NCBI GenBank assembly: GCA_020072585.1
Contig: JAIQGL010000030.1
Location: 83,993-147,992 of the forward strand
Length of the DNA: 64,000 nucleotides
Reading direction: 5' to 3'
Source of the DNA: Terriglobia bacterium
GTDB lineage: Bacteria; Acidobacteriota; Terriglobia; Terriglobales; Acidobacteriaceae
The stretch's first letter is position 1; each line of letters begins with the position of its first letter. This document shows positions 1-9,639 of the stretch, one piece after another. The notes under the pieces are model-generated. The model saw only the letters and a list, made by a program, of their open reading frames with translations, was not told where the DNA came from and did not search any database. The translations under genes and the position numbers were made by a program.

Positions 1-386
1 ATTACATGCTGACCTTCACGGTGACACTGCCCAATCGCGGGCGTCGCCGTGCCGAGCTGGCTGAGGCCACGGAGAACCGCCAGAGCGCAACCGCGGAACT
101 AAATGCCGAGGTCCAGCGCCGTCTGGCTGAGGTGCAGGACCAATACGTCATTGCTAAATCATCCACAGAGCAGCTCAGGATTTTCCGCGAGGGGCTCATA
201 CCCCAGGCAGAAGCAACGTTCCGCGCCGCGCAAGCGGCCTACCAGGCCAACCGCCAGGATTTTGAAACCCTGCTTTCTTCTTTCCGTGACGTGCTCGACT
301 TCGAAGAGCAATACCAGAAGGAGCTCAGCGAACATGAGTCGGCGCTTGCACGGTTGGAGTCGTTGACGGGAGTAACGCTGCCATGA
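1..386 (+). CDS. Outer-membrane efflux protein, CusC/TolC family (3' part only)
   Basis: The open frame enters from the left window edge (first full codon at base 3) and gives about 128 C-terminal residues. The segment near the start (TLPNRGRRR) followed by long amphipathic, Ala/Glu/Gln-rich helices is typical of the periplasmic coiled-coil barrel of TolC-family outer-membrane channels. In CusCBA-type pumps this protein forms the trimeric exit duct. Its stop overlaps the start of the adaptor gene (ATGA), so the two are translationally coupled. The N-terminus and signal peptide lie outside the window. Family assignment rests on this short part plus the downstream CusB and CusA genes. Confidence 0.85.
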   Translation, partial: YMLTFTVTLPNRGRRRAELAEATENRQSATAELNAEVQRRLAEVQDQYVIAKSSTEQLRIFREGLIPQAEATFRAAQAAYQANRQDFETLLSSFRDVLDFEEQYQKELSEHESALARLESLTGVTLP

Positions 387-1945
387 CCAATTCATCACGC
401 AATTACAAAATCGCATTCTTCTTTGCGCTCGCCGCAACCGTGGTTCTAGCCGCCGTTCTTGTTGTCAACTGGGGCAGCGGGCACCGTGAGAAGACGGCCA
501 TCTTCAAGGAAGAGCCGAGCAGCGCGGCTTCGCTGGCGCCTTCACCCGCGGCAACGGCGACCGACATTCCGCTCACACCGGTGCAGCTCCCGCCCGAGCG
601 CATGCAAGCCATTGGTGTGAAACTGGGCACGGCGGAAATCCAACGCATCAGTGACGAGATCCGTGCCGCCGGCAACGTTGAGATTGACGAGCGCCGCATT
701 GCTTATGTCCAGACGCGTTTCCCCGGATGGATCCGCAACGTCTATGCCGACGCAAGCTACCAGTTCATTCGCAAAGGCGACCCGCTGTTCACCATCTATA
801 GTCCTGACCTGGTCACCACCGAGCAGGAATACCTGCTGGCGAAGAAGAATGTTGAAGCCGTGCAGTCCAGCAGCGTGAGCGGGGTGGCCGCGGGTTCGCA
901 GAGCCTGCTGGCTGCCGCCCGCCAGCGACTGGAGCAATGGGAAGTGCCGGCCAGCGAGATCCAAAAGCTCGAATCCACGGGAAAGGTAATCACGGACCTC
1001 ACCTTCAATTCTCCCGTCACGGGCTACGTTACCGAACGCACCGCGTTACCTAATATGTATATTCAGCCCGAGACGAAGCTTTACACGGTGGCTGATCTTT
1101 CCAGCGTCTGGGTCTCCGCGCAAATCTTCCAAAGCGATCTGGGACGGATCAAGCCTGGCGACCCCGCGGCTGTGACAGTAGACGCTTATCCGGGACAAAC
1201 TTTCAGCGGCCGCATCCGCGACATTCTGCCGCAGATTGATATGAATACGCGCACCGCCCGCGTGCGCATTGCGTCGCCAAATCCCGGACTCAAGCTGAAG
1301 CCGGGGATGTATGTGAATGTCGTATTGCAAATCCCGCTGGGACGAAAGCTAGTGGTTCCTTCCTCGGCGGTGCTCCAGGCTGGACTGCGCCAACTGGTTT
1401 TTGTCGACCGCGGCGAAGGCGTATTTGAGCCGCGCGAAGTGCAGGCATCAGGCCATGGCGACAGGACAATTATTACCAAAGGACTCAAAGCCGGAGAGCG
1501 CATCGTGATCTCCGCCGGTTTCCTCATCGATTCAGAGAGCCAGTTGAAGGCCGCGGCCGGTGCATTTGAGCCTCCGCCACCAGGTGCTGGAGCAGCGGCG
1601 GCCATGAACCAGAGCGCTGCCGCACAGGCGAAGCTGGAATTAAGCACCCAGCCGGACCCGCCGCGCAAAGGCAACAACAGCTTCCGCGTGAAGCTCACGG
1701 ATACCGCCGGATCGCCGATGGCCGGAGCGCAGGTGAACGTAACCTTCTTTATGCCGGCCATGCCCGCGATGGGCATGGCGGCGACGAAGACCAGCGTTGA
1801 TCTCGCCGACAAAGGCGGCGGCCTGTATGAAGGCGCGGGCGAGCTTGGCTCCGGCGGGACCTGGCAGGTGACGCTTACTGCGCAAAAGAATGGACGTGTA
1901 ATCGGCACGAGGCATTTCACTCTCAATGCTGAAGGAGGGATGTAG
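383..1945 (+). CDS. cusB: CusB-like RND periplasmic adaptor with C-terminal YtkA-like domain
   Basis: A 520-residue membrane fusion protein linking the inner-membrane pump to the outer-membrane channel. An N-terminal hydrophobic anchor (about residues 8-27) is followed by a Pro/Ala linker, then the adaptor core: an AGNVEIDERR strand, an alpha-hairpin around residues 145-195, and a lipoyl/beta-barrel half with LKPGMYVNV near 310. The last about 100 residues (from 415) form a separate domain resembling YtkA/FixH (FRVKLTD, MPAMPAMGMA) with Met-rich motifs that could bind copper. It starts by ATGA overlap with the channel gene and ends 2 bases before cusA, so the three genes form an operon. Cu/Ag specificity is inferred from CusA. 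Confidence 0.92.
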   Translation: MTNSSRNYKIAFFFALAATVVLAAVLVVNWGSGHREKTAIFKEEPSSAASLAPSPAATATDIPLTPVQLPPERMQAIGVKLGTAEIQRISDEIRAAGNVEIDERRIAYVQTRFPGWIRNVYADASYQFIRKGDPLFTIYSPDLVTTEQEYLLAKKNVEAVQSSSVSGVAAGSQSLLAAARQRLEQWEVPASEIQKLESTGKVITDLTFNSPVTGYVTERTALPNMYIQPETKLYTVADLSSVWVSAQIFQSDLGRIKPGDPAAVTVDAYPGQTFSGRIRDILPQIDMNTRTARVRIASPNPGLKLKPGMYVNVVLQIPLGRKLVVPSSAVLQAGLRQLVFVDRGEGVFEPREVQASGHGDRTIITKGLKAGERIVISAGFLIDSESQLKAAAGAFEPPPPGAGAAAAMNQSAAAQAKLELSTQPDPPRKGNNSFRVKLTDTAGSPMAGAQVNVTFFMPAMPAMGMAATKTSVDLADKGGGLYEGAGELGSGGTWQVTLTAQKNGRVIGTRHFTLNAEGGM

Positions 1946-1947
1946 CC

Positions 1948-4900
1948 ATGATCTCCCGGATCATTGAATGGTGCGAGCACAACCGCTTTCTCGTCTTCAC
2001 CGGCGTGTTGCTGCTCACGCTGGCCGGCATCTGGTCGATGCAGCGCATTCCCCTTGATGCGCTGCCCGACATTTCAGACGTGCAGGTCATTATTCATACC
2101 AACTGGGCGGGCGAGCCTCCCAGCGTGGTTGAGGACCAGGTCACATACCCGATTGTCTCCACGCTGCTGGCAGCGCCGCGAGTGAAGGCCGTGCGCGCGC
2201 AGACCATGCTGGGTGACTCCTACGTTTTCGTCGTCTTCCAGGATGGGACTGATCTCTACTGGGCGCGTTCCCGGGTGATCGAATACCTGCAGCAGATGCG
2301 CGGGCGCCTGCCCAGCGCCGTGAGTCCCATGATCGGCCCCGATGCCACGGGCGCGGGCTGGGTCTTCGAGTATGCGCTGGTGGACCGCAGCCACAGTCAC
2401 AGCCTGGCCGATCTGCGCAGCATCCAGGAGTGGCAGCTTCGCTACCAACTGGCAACGGTTCCGGGCGTGGCTGAGATAGCCACCATCGGGGGCTTCGTTA
2501 AGCAATACCAGGTCAATCTCGATCCCAACAAACTGCTGGCTTACGGCATACCGCTCTCCACGGTGCTTGAGCGCGTGAAGGCGAGCACGAATGAGGTTGG
2601 TGGACGCGTGCTGGAACTGAACGGCGCGCGTTACATGGTCCGCGGGCTCGGCTACCTGCGCTCCCTGGCTGACCTGGAGAACGTTCCCGTTGCTGCCAAG
2701 AACGGCACTGCGGTGTTGATCAAAGACCTGGGTGCAGTTTCCTTTGGACCAGACATTCGCGAAGGCGTTGCGGAATGGAACGGCGAAGGCGAAACCGTGG
2801 GCGGCATCGTCGTCATGCGTGACGGCATGAATGCTCTGCAGGTGATTGACGGCGTGAAGCACAAGCTGGAGCAGATCAAGCCATCGCTGCCGGCCAGCGT
2901 TGAAGTAATACCGGCATACGACCGCTCCGGCCTGATCCATGATTCCATCCGCACGCTGCAGTTCAACCTGGTCGAAGAGGCGGTGATCGTCAGCCTGGTC
3001 TGTATCTTCTTTCTGTTTCACTTTCGCTCCGCCTTGATTCCGATTCTCACGATTCCGCTGGCTGTACTGATGTCATTTATCCCCATGTATTACCTGCACG
3101 TCACTTCCAACATCATGTCGCTGGGAGGCCTTGCGCTGGCCATTGGTGTGCTTGTCGATGCGGCCATTGTTATGGTGGAAAACGGATATCGCCATCTTTC
3201 CGAGCATCCGCTCAACGCTACGGGCGTGCCCGGCCCGGAGCGAAGGCGCATCTTGATCAACGCGGCAAAGCAGGTGGGGCCGGCGCTGTTCTTTTCTTTG
3301 CTGATTATTGTGGTTTCGTTCCTTCCCGTGTTTCTTCTGGAGGCGCAGGAAGGCCGCATGTTCCGTCCGCTGGCATGGACCAAGACGCTGGCCGTGGGTT
3401 TTTCCTCAGTGTTGGCCATCACGCTGGTACCGGTGCTCATGGTGATGTGGATCCGCGGGCGGCTGCGCCCGGAATCCGCCAATCCTTTTGCGCGACTGTC
3501 GCAGGCGATCTATCTGCCTGTTCTCCGCTGGTGCCTGAAATATCGCAAGACCACGCTGGCGCTGAATCTGATCTTTCTGGTCGTGACCTTTCCGCTGGCG
3601 TTCAAGCTGGGCAGCCAGTTCATGCCGCCCTTGTATGAAGGCTCCGCGCTGTATATGCCTACCGCGCTGCCGGGCATCGGGATCACGCAGGCTACCACGC
3701 TACTGCAGGAGCAGGACCGCATTATCCGCAGCTTCCCGGAGGTGGAAAGCGTGATGGGCGCGGTGGGCCGCTCCGACAGTCCCACCGACAACGCACCGCT
3801 CGACATGTATGACACCACCATCGTACTCAAGCCGCGTGAACAATGGCGCGCCGGCATGACCTACGAAAAACTCATCCAGCAGATGGACAGCAAACTCCAG
3901 TTTCCCGGGCTCTCCAACACCTGGACCATGCCTATCCAGAACCGGCTGGACATGGAGCTCACCGGCATCAAGACGCCGGTGGGGCTAAAGATCCAGGGGC
4001 CGAACCTGGAAGGCATTCAGCAACTCGGTTCGCAAATTGAGCAGATTCTCGCCGGACATTCCAAAGCGCGCGCCGTGTTTGCCGAGCGGGTCTCGCAGGG
4101 GTTTTACATCAATGTGGATGTCAACCGCGCCACTGCTGCCCGCTACGGCCTGACCGTGGAAGACGTGCAACTGGCCGTGACCTCGGGCATTGGCGGCGAG
4201 AACGTCGCCGAGAACGTAGAAGGCCGAGAGCGTTATCCCATCAACGTGCGTTACCAGCGCGATTTTCGCAGTGACATCGACAGCCTGCGCCGCGTGCTGG
4301 TCAGCGCAGCGGGCGGCGCTCAGGTGCCCATCGGCGAGCTGGCCACCATCTCATTCTCGCGTGGGCCGGCGATGATCCGCGATGAAGACGGCCTGCTCAC
4401 CGGCTACGTCTTTCTCGACCTCAATACCCGCGACTACGGCGGCTTTGTCAACGACGCCACCAAAATGCTGAACGCCAGACTGCAACTGCCTGCCGGCTAT
4501 ACCTACCAGTGGTCAGGCGAGTATGAATTTGAACTGCGCGCCCGGGAGCGATTGAAGATCATTATGCCCATCGTCTTCTTTGCCATCTTTATGTTGCTCT
4601 ACATGGTCTTTCATTCCGCTGTTGAAGCCCTGATGTTGATATTCCCTACGCTCTATGCCATGACCGGAGGGCTGCTGCTGCAATGGGTCCTGGGGTACAA
4701 CTTCAGCGTGGCGGTCTGGGTCGGGTACATCGCCTTGTTTGGCATCGCCGTGGAGACCGGCGTCGTCATGGTGGTCTACCTGCATGAAGCCCTGCAAAGG
4801 CAAGCCGCATCCAGCGCGCCGCTTACCAACCAGGCCATTGAAGAAGCCGCGATTGAAGGCGCGGTGCGGCGCTTGCGTCCCAAGCTGATGACCGTTACTG

Positions 4901-5094
4901 CCGTGCTGGCCAGCCTGGTTCCCATCTTGTGGGAGACCGGCGTCGGCTCGGACGTGATGAAACCGATCGCCGCCCCGATTGTCGGCGGCATGATTACTTC
5001 CACCATCCACGTGCTGATTCTGGTTCCGGTGTTCTTTGTGATGATCAAGGAACGCGCGTTGAGGAGAAACGTCTTAAAAATTGAAAACCAATAA
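1948..5094 (+). CDS. cusA: CusA-type heavy-metal RND efflux pump
   Basis: A 1048-residue inner-membrane proton/metal antiporter of the HME-RND family. A strong ribosome site (AAGGAGGG) precedes the ATG. TM1 is at the N-terminus, with two large periplasmic loops and RND TM clusters. The TM4 signature AIGVLVDAAIVMVEN and the later GIAVETGVVMVVYL carry the conserved Asp and Glu of the proton relay. Met570, Met620 and Met669 lie in the same motifs, and at a constant offset of three residues, as Met573/Met623/Met672 of E. coli CusA (numbers from memory), the methionines that bind Cu(I)/Ag(I). This favours Cu/Ag export over Co/Zn/Cd. Confidence 0.95.
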   Translation: MISRIIEWCEHNRFLVFTGVLLLTLAGIWSMQRIPLDALPDISDVQVIIHTNWAGEPPSVVEDQVTYPIVSTLLAAPRVKAVRAQTMLGDSYVFVVFQDGTDLYWARSRVIEYLQQMRGRLPSAVSPMIGPDATGAGWVFEYALVDRSHSHSLADLRSIQEWQLRYQLATVPGVAEIATIGGFVKQYQVNLDPNKLLAYGIPLSTVLERVKASTNEVGGRVLELNGARYMVRGLGYLRSLADLENVPVAAKNGTAVLIKDLGAVSFGPDIREGVAEWNGEGETVGGIVVMRDGMNALQVIDGVKHKLEQIKPSLPASVEVIPAYDRSGLIHDSIRTLQFNLVEEAVIVSLVCIFFLFHFRSALIPILTIPLAVLMSFIPMYYLHVTSNIMSLGGLALAIGVLVDAAIVMVENGYRHLSEHPLNATGVPGPERRRILINAAKQVGPALFFSLLIIVVSFLPVFLLEAQEGRMFRPLAWTKTLAVGFSSVLAITLVPVLMVMWIRGRLRPESANPFARLSQAIYLPVLRWCLKYRKTTLALNLIFLVVTFPLAFKLGSQFMPPLYEGSALYMPTALPGIGITQATTLLQEQDRIIRSFPEVESVMGAVGRSDSPTDNAPLDMYDTTIVLKPREQWRAGMTYEKLIQQMDSKLQFPGLSNTWTMPIQNRLDMELTGIKTPVGLKIQGPNLEGIQQLGSQIEQILAGHSKARAVFAERVSQGFYINVDVNRATAARYGLTVEDVQLAVTSGIGGENVAENVEGRERYPINVRYQRDFRSDIDSLRRVLVSAAGGAQVPIGELATISFSRGPAMIRDEDGLLTGYVFLDLNTRDYGGFVNDATKMLNARLQLPAGYTYQWSGEYEFELRARERLKIIMPIVFFAIFMLLYMVFHSAVEALMLIFPTLYAMTGGLLLQWVLGYNFSVAVWVGYIALFGIAVETGVVMVVYLHEALQRQAASSAPLTNQAIEEAAIEGAVRRLRPKLMTVTAVLASLVPILWETGVGSDVMKPIAAPIVGGMITSTIHVLILVPVFFVMIKERALRRNVLKIENQ

Positions 5095-5260
5095 TTCAGA
5101 TTTAGATCAAAATTCTTGACAGTGAATGAGGTCCAAGCCAAATGGAGGGTAGTGGTGCAGTTTGAAATTCCTACCTTTTTGTGCCTCCCAAAACCCTATT
5201 GAACCATGAATCAAGGCATCAACTGCCATTCATGACACCCAGAAAGACGGGATAAGGGTC

Positions 5261-5285
5261 TGGGAGAAGGGTGCCCCTTCTCCCA
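5261..5285. terminator. Perfect hairpin downstream of cusA
   Basis: An 11-bp perfect stem (TGGGAGAAGGG at 5261-5271, complement at 5275-5285) closes a 3-base loop. It sits about 170 bases after the cusA stop and 45 bases before the tRNA-Pro remnant. There is no clean T-run after it, so it could be a weak terminator or a mobile hairpin. Confidence 0.45.
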
Positions 5286-5327
5286 GCAGTCCTCTCTCTT
5301 TCTCCCAGAAATTCAAAAATCCTCAAG

Positions 5328-5376
5328 ACCTGGTTCGGGACCAGGGTCGGAAGTTCAAATCCTCTCTCCCCGACTA
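5328..5376 (+). pseudogene. 3' half of a decayed tRNA-Pro(CGG)
   Basis: Anticodon stem CCTGG/CCAGG (5329-5333, 5341-5345) closes a seven-base loop TTCGGGA with anticodon CGG. Then come a GTCGG stretch, a T-loop TTCAAAT (5354-5360), an acceptor strand CTCCCCG, and CTA in place of CCA. This closely resembles the 3' half of bacterial tRNA-Pro(CGG). The D-arm and 5' acceptor strand are missing, and the T-stem has an A/C mismatch. Such half-tRNAs are usually relics of attachment sites. Confidence 0.6.
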
Positions 5377-5399
5377 ATCAATCCCTATCCAGCCGGCCA

Positions 5400-8360
5400 T
5401 CACTTGACGATCAACGTGACGGGCATACTTACCGGCTGTACGCTCGAATTGGAGCTGGTAGCAGTCACTGTGATCGTGAAGGTTCCGGGCGGCGTTCCGG
5501 GCGGTGGTGGTGGCGGGGGCGGCGGAGCAGAACCTCCGCCGCAGCCGATGCAAAGCAGCACAGCGAACGCGCCAGCCGCAAAGACCCACCGTGGAATGTG
5601 CCTCCTGGATCTGTCCCGAACAGCAAGCAGAACCATTACCAGCAGGCAGATGGCCCCCAGCGGCCAAGCACGGACGCTGAAGTTGACCGGGGGAGGCCAC
5701 AGCGTCGGCCAAGACACCAGTTGGGCCCGCGCGGTGGTAATCACGGTCATCGTCGAAGAGTTGCCAGAAGTCGGGTTAGGGCTGAAACTTGCCGTAGTCG
5801 CCCCCGGCAATCCGGAAACACTGAAGGTCAAATTATCGTTGAAACCTGCCGCTCGCGAGATAACTACGGTGTAACTCGTGCTGCCACCGGCAGAGACGGT
5901 TTGAGAAGAAGGCGTGGAGCCCAGACCAAAAGGTGGGCCGCCGGGCGTAATCGTAAAGTTGGTAGCGTTCGTCGCGGTCCCATCCAGTGTTGTAACAACG
6001 ATGGGACCAGTGGTAGCCCCGAAGGGAACTGTCGCGGTGACCGTCCCGGAGTTGTTAACAGTGAATGTAGCGGACACTCCATTAAAAGAAACAGCCGTGG
6101 TCCCTGTAAAGTTCGTGCCGGTAATCGTCACACCCGTTCCAACCGGGCCGTTGGCCGGCGCAAAGGAAGACATGGCCGGCGTAACCGTAAATCGGGTCGT
6201 GGTCACCAGAGGTCCGCCAGCCGTGGTGACAGTGATGCGGCCAGTAGTAGCCCCAGCGGGAACTGTTGTTGTGATCGTCCCGGAGGGGTCCACCGTGAAT
6301 GTAGCCGCCACTCCATTAAACGAAACGGCCGTGGCTCCGGTGAATGTCGGGTCGGTAATCGTCACACTCGTTCCAACCGGACCGAAGGTCGGCGCAAACG
6401 GGCTGAAGCTGATTCCTTCGAGGAAAGCTATGATATCGTCGGTTGCGGTGGGCGAGATCGCGTTAGTGTTGATCGGGCCGGCAAAACCCTGAGATCCTGG
6501 CGAGTTGTTGAAGAAAGACGAATTATAGAAGGCGAGCACATCTTTCAACGTAGCTGCGGAGCTGTCGTGGAAGAACGGACCCAGGTTGGCGATGTTGAAA
6601 AGCTGGCGGGTGACGAACGCGCGCGACCCACAGGGGTTGCTGGGCTCACAAGGAAGATTGTCCACTCCAGCCGAGTTGATGGTCTGGTTTACCACGCCTG
6701 TGTCGAATGCCCCTAATGAGCCGCCGAGAGTCGTTCCGGTGTGGCAAAAGTTGCACTTGGCCTGACCGAAAAAAGCATCACGGCCTCGCTGTTGCGCGGC
6801 GGTGACCACAAAGTTGTTCAAATTGAACCTATTCGGGTCGGTTCCCGCCGGGAACTCCTGCGCCAGCATGAACGCTTCCATGGCGGCCAGTTCGTCAGGT
6901 GTCGGCAGCCGGAAATCCGGGTCCGATCCACCGCTGTTCCGGGCCAGCGTCCGCGGGAAGTGCTGGGTGACGGCTCCCGTCGCGAACGTTTGCAGGTCGA
7001 AGAAGCCGCCGCTAAGTCCAAATTCTCTAATTCTCTGGTTCAGGTTCAGCAGGTGAGGAGACTTGCGGAACACAGGCGCGGTCGGGGGAAACCCGTCAAT
7101 GTTTTCCAGGATCAGGCCACGGCCCTGGGGGAAGTTCGCGGTGTCAGCGCTCGTCCTCATCCGCTTCGGATTTTCCAGGCCGAGCACCGTCGAAGCTGCA
7201 ATGGCGCCGAGACTTCCTGCCGTGATGCTCATGACGGTTCCCGAACACGAGTTGCTGTCGCTCACGGTGCCGGACAAGGCCGGGTTCATGCCGCCCATGA
7301 CAAGATACGTCGTCGGCGAAACCTGCGTCAGCACCTTGGCTGTCGCTGCCGTCGTTCCGCTTCCGCTCGTTATGATGCCTTGCAACGTACCGCTGCATGG
7401 CGCGCCGCTCGGAACCGTCTCAGTCAGCACCAGCGTGTTGAGATTGAAGTCGAAGCCGGGATCAAAGCTGGACGGGTTCGTCTCGCCGAGGAACAGCGGA
7501 TCGAACGTCGCGGAGACGGTATTGAATCGCGACTGGATATTGCTCGGCGGCAACGCGAAGTTCAGGCTCGCTATGTGACAAGTTGCGCAGCTCCGCCCAT
7601 TGCCCTGGAAAGTCTCGCCGTTGAACAAATTGTCGCCCTGGGCGACTTGAGTGGCTACCGGGATGGTGAGCGTCTTTCCCGCATCGTTCGTTGGTGTGGG
7701 TGTCGTGTTGATCGCGAAATCGGAGTTAGCGACCGAACCACAAGAGGTAGAGGTGCGCTTCAGGCTCACCGTATTCATGATGGGAAGGGCGGCCGTCGGG
7801 GGACCCGCTACAACGGCGCCGTTGCAGCCGCCGGTGTTCGTTCCGGTCTGGCCAGCAGGAAAGCTCCCGTAGGAAACGCAGTCCGTTCGTGGAAACGCAT
7901 TGATATTCAGCGGATTGTTCGTGAAGCACACCTTCCCGCCAATGGGGTTCAGGAGCGGCGGCATAATGAAATCGGGAGTCGGTGCTCCAGGCAGGTTCGC
8001 AAAGTTCTGGGTCGCAATCAACTGCGGGTTGGCATCGAGGGGCACATTGTGCGGGAATTTGAACTTGCCAGTTTCTCTTCCCGCGGCGTCGAAGAACACG
8101 AGCATCACCCGCGATTGAGTCTCGCCAGCCTGCGGGCCCCATAAGTTGCCGCCCCCCTCCTGCTTGATGACGATGAATTGGATTTTGGAGTTGCCATTGA
8201 CGCCGGCCATGATCTCCTGAATATGGTTCTCATCGTTGGTCGCAAAAGCGCGACTCGAAGACAGCAGAAGAACGAGCCCGATCGCCAGGGTATAGGCGAA
8301 TTGCAGATTCTTGTTCCGGTTAGTCAAGGCCTTGGCCTCCTTCTTTTCCACATTCGTCAT
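5400..8360 (-). CDS. Secreted di-haem cytochrome (CcpA/MauG-like) with TIG/IPT domains
   Basis: 986 residues from the first ATG. A better start is probably TTG at 8327: an AAGGAGG lies 8 bases upstream of it, inside the longer frame, and it places the signal peptide at the N-terminus. Two haem c motifs are visible, CATCH at about 258-262 and CNFCH at about 536-540, as in di-haem peroxidase-like proteins. Two IPT/TIG immunoglobulin-like repeats follow (PVGTSVTI, PVGTGVTI; about 680-840), then another Ig-like domain. Near 885-950 two hydrophobic segments bracket an Arg-rich loop and an LLCIGC lipobox-like stretch, then a nine-proline run. Acts outside the cytoplasm; the electron partner is unknown. 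Confidence 0.8.
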   Translation of the reverse strand: MTNVEKKEAKALTNRNKNLQFAYTLAIGLVLLLSSSRAFATNDENHIQEIMAGVNGNSKIQFIVIKQEGGGNLWGPQAGETQSRVMLVFFDAAGRETGKFKFPHNVPLDANPQLIATQNFANLPGAPTPDFIMPPLLNPIGGKVCFTNNPLNINAFPRTDCVSYGSFPAGQTGTNTGGCNGAVVAGPPTAALPIMNTVSLKRTSTSCGSVANSDFAINTTPTPTNDAGKTLTIPVATQVAQGDNLFNGETFQGNGRSCATCHIASLNFALPPSNIQSRFNTVSATFDPLFLGETNPSSFDPGFDFNLNTLVLTETVPSGAPCSGTLQGIITSGSGTTAATAKVLTQVSPTTYLVMGGMNPALSGTVSDSNSCSGTVMSITAGSLGAIAASTVLGLENPKRMRTSADTANFPQGRGLILENIDGFPPTAPVFRKSPHLLNLNQRIREFGLSGGFFDLQTFATGAVTQHFPRTLARNSGGSDPDFRLPTPDELAAMEAFMLAQEFPAGTDPNRFNLNNFVVTAAQQRGRDAFFGQAKCNFCHTGTTLGGSLGAFDTGVVNQTINSAGVDNLPCEPSNPCGSRAFVTRQLFNIANLGPFFHDSSAATLKDVLAFYNSSFFNNSPGSQGFAGPINTNAISPTATDDIIAFLEGISFSPFAPTFGPVGTSVTITDPTFTGATAVSFNGVAATFTVDPSGTITTTVPAGATTGRITVTTAGGPLVTTTRFTVTPAMSSFAPANGPVGTGVTITGTNFTGTTAVSFNGVSATFTVNNSGTVTATVPFGATTGPIVVTTLDGTATNATNFTITPGGPPFGLGSTPSSQTVSAGGSTSYTVVISRAAGFNDNLTFSVSGLPGATTASFSPNPTSGNSSTMTVITTARAQLVSWPTLWPPPVNFSVRAWPLGAICLLVMVLLAVRDRSRRHIPRWVFAAGAFAVLLCIGCGGGSAPPPPPPPPPGTPPGTFTITVTATSSNSSVQPVSMPVTLIVK

Positions 8361-9102
8361 ACATACCAGGGCCCTGCAGGCGGGATTTCCATTTGGCTGA
8401 GTGACCTTTAGCGCTAGGGGAATGCTGCTAGAAGTCGAGCCCGCCTGTTCCCGTCAGCGTGAGTGTGAAAGTACTCGTTACTCCATTATTTTTATCCTCT
8501 AGCGAGCGCGTTTGAAGACTAGCTTTAGCTTGTAGTTCATCGCAAGTTAAGTTTCGTTAACTATTATGCTGTAATCGGAATTTCCTTTTTAAGAGATGAT
8601 ACATTAAATTGTTTCCCTCTTGGACAAGGTTGAACAATAAAAGCCATTTTTAGCTCTCCCGAATGTTCTCCAAACCAGCAGCTGTTCTCGGATCGCAGCG
8701 GTGGTGCTGCTGCCAAGCTACCTTTAATAAACTATTTTCGTGCAAGCTGTATATCCTGCTTCATATCTATGGCTTCCGGTTGGTCCCTTTCATCGTTAAA
8801 AATAGCAGATTGACATCCTCCTGCCGCTTTTCTAAGCTTGGTATTTTAGTTTTGGCTGGAAGAAATGTTTGCCGAATCGCAGGATAGCATATGTCTCAAT
8901 TTACAAGCTAACTAGCATATAGATAGTTCAGGATCCTTTAGGATCTAGATGCCTTTGCTCGCTCCTCGCCATCGCCACCGCAGTGATCCAGAGCTATGTT
9001 GGTCACTTGTGCCCGATCATTCCATGCAAGGGTATTGTTGTTCACTGCGCTCCTGACCGCAGTCAGACGGCAGATCAAAATGCGCTTAGAATCTATGGAA
9101 TT
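8361..9102. other. AT-rich intergenic stretch with gene debris
   Basis: No intact gene is supported. On the minus strand, 8428 to about 8556 can be read as a short open C-terminus ending TGTGGLDF then stop, like the tail of a secreted beta-rich protein; it may be a relic. The rest is low in GC and full of stops, unlike the flanking genes. The upstream region of the cytochrome gene lies here, but no convincing promoter was seen. Confidence 0.4.
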
Positions 9103-9312
9103 ATGAGCTTTAGGATGTTCGTATCTCATCCGACAGCATGGTTAAATCAGGAACGAGCGGTCGTCGCGATGAATGACGGTGGCTCTTGGTTGTTCTCTGC
9201 CGATGGAATTGAACAACCTTTTGAATAGCCAGAACGATATCGTGCACGTCGCATTATTGATCGTCTAACCGACGATGTGTTGGAGCGTTACTGCAATGCT
9301 CTCGGCATAAGG
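9103..9312 (+). pseudogene. Small conserved gene interrupted by an in-frame TAG
   Basis: From ATG 9103 the frame reads MSFRMFVSHPTAW...NDGGSWLFSADGIEQPFE, meets TAG at 9226-9228, and continues in the same frame as PERYRARRIIDRLTDD...LERYCNALGI. Both halves look like one continuous protein: the acidic DGG/DG..QPFE turn runs straight into an Arg-rich helix and a leucine-rich helix. I do not know the function. A single nonsense mutation in an otherwise protein-like frame is the simplest reading; sequencing error or readthrough are alternatives. Beyond about 9312 the frame is no longer protein-like. Confidence 0.5.
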
Positions 9313-9639
9313 CTTTTAACAAAAAAGCAGACCGCCGGTAGGCTGCTAAACCAGTCCGCGATCATTTTTGCGATGCCCCAGAGGGGTGCTCTGCCCCCGG
9401 CTCGCTCTGGTCCCCCAAAAAGAATTCTTATTGAATCGCTGTTATTGTCGCTGTTCTCAGCGGAAGATGGCCCCTCATAGAACCTAACATTTCCTAACAA
9501 GAACCGGCCCGTGAGCTTGTGCCTCAAATTGTGCCCCCTCTGTGCCGTGATTGTGCCCCACCACGTGATACTGCGGTTAGACTCACTGCCGGTTATTTGC
9601 TTGAAGTGCTGGAAATATCAGGTGATGCGAGGAGGGATT

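Noticed and set aside
2074..3021. 315-residue minus-strand frame inside cusA
   Set aside because: His/Gln/Arg-rich shadow of a well-conserved RND gene.
5271..8144. Two long plus-strand frames (481 and 467 residues) opposite the cytochrome gene
   Set aside because: Arg/Gly-rich, without domains or ribosome sites; the minus strand has a signal peptide, haem motifs and TIG domains. They are antisense shadows of a GC-rich gene.
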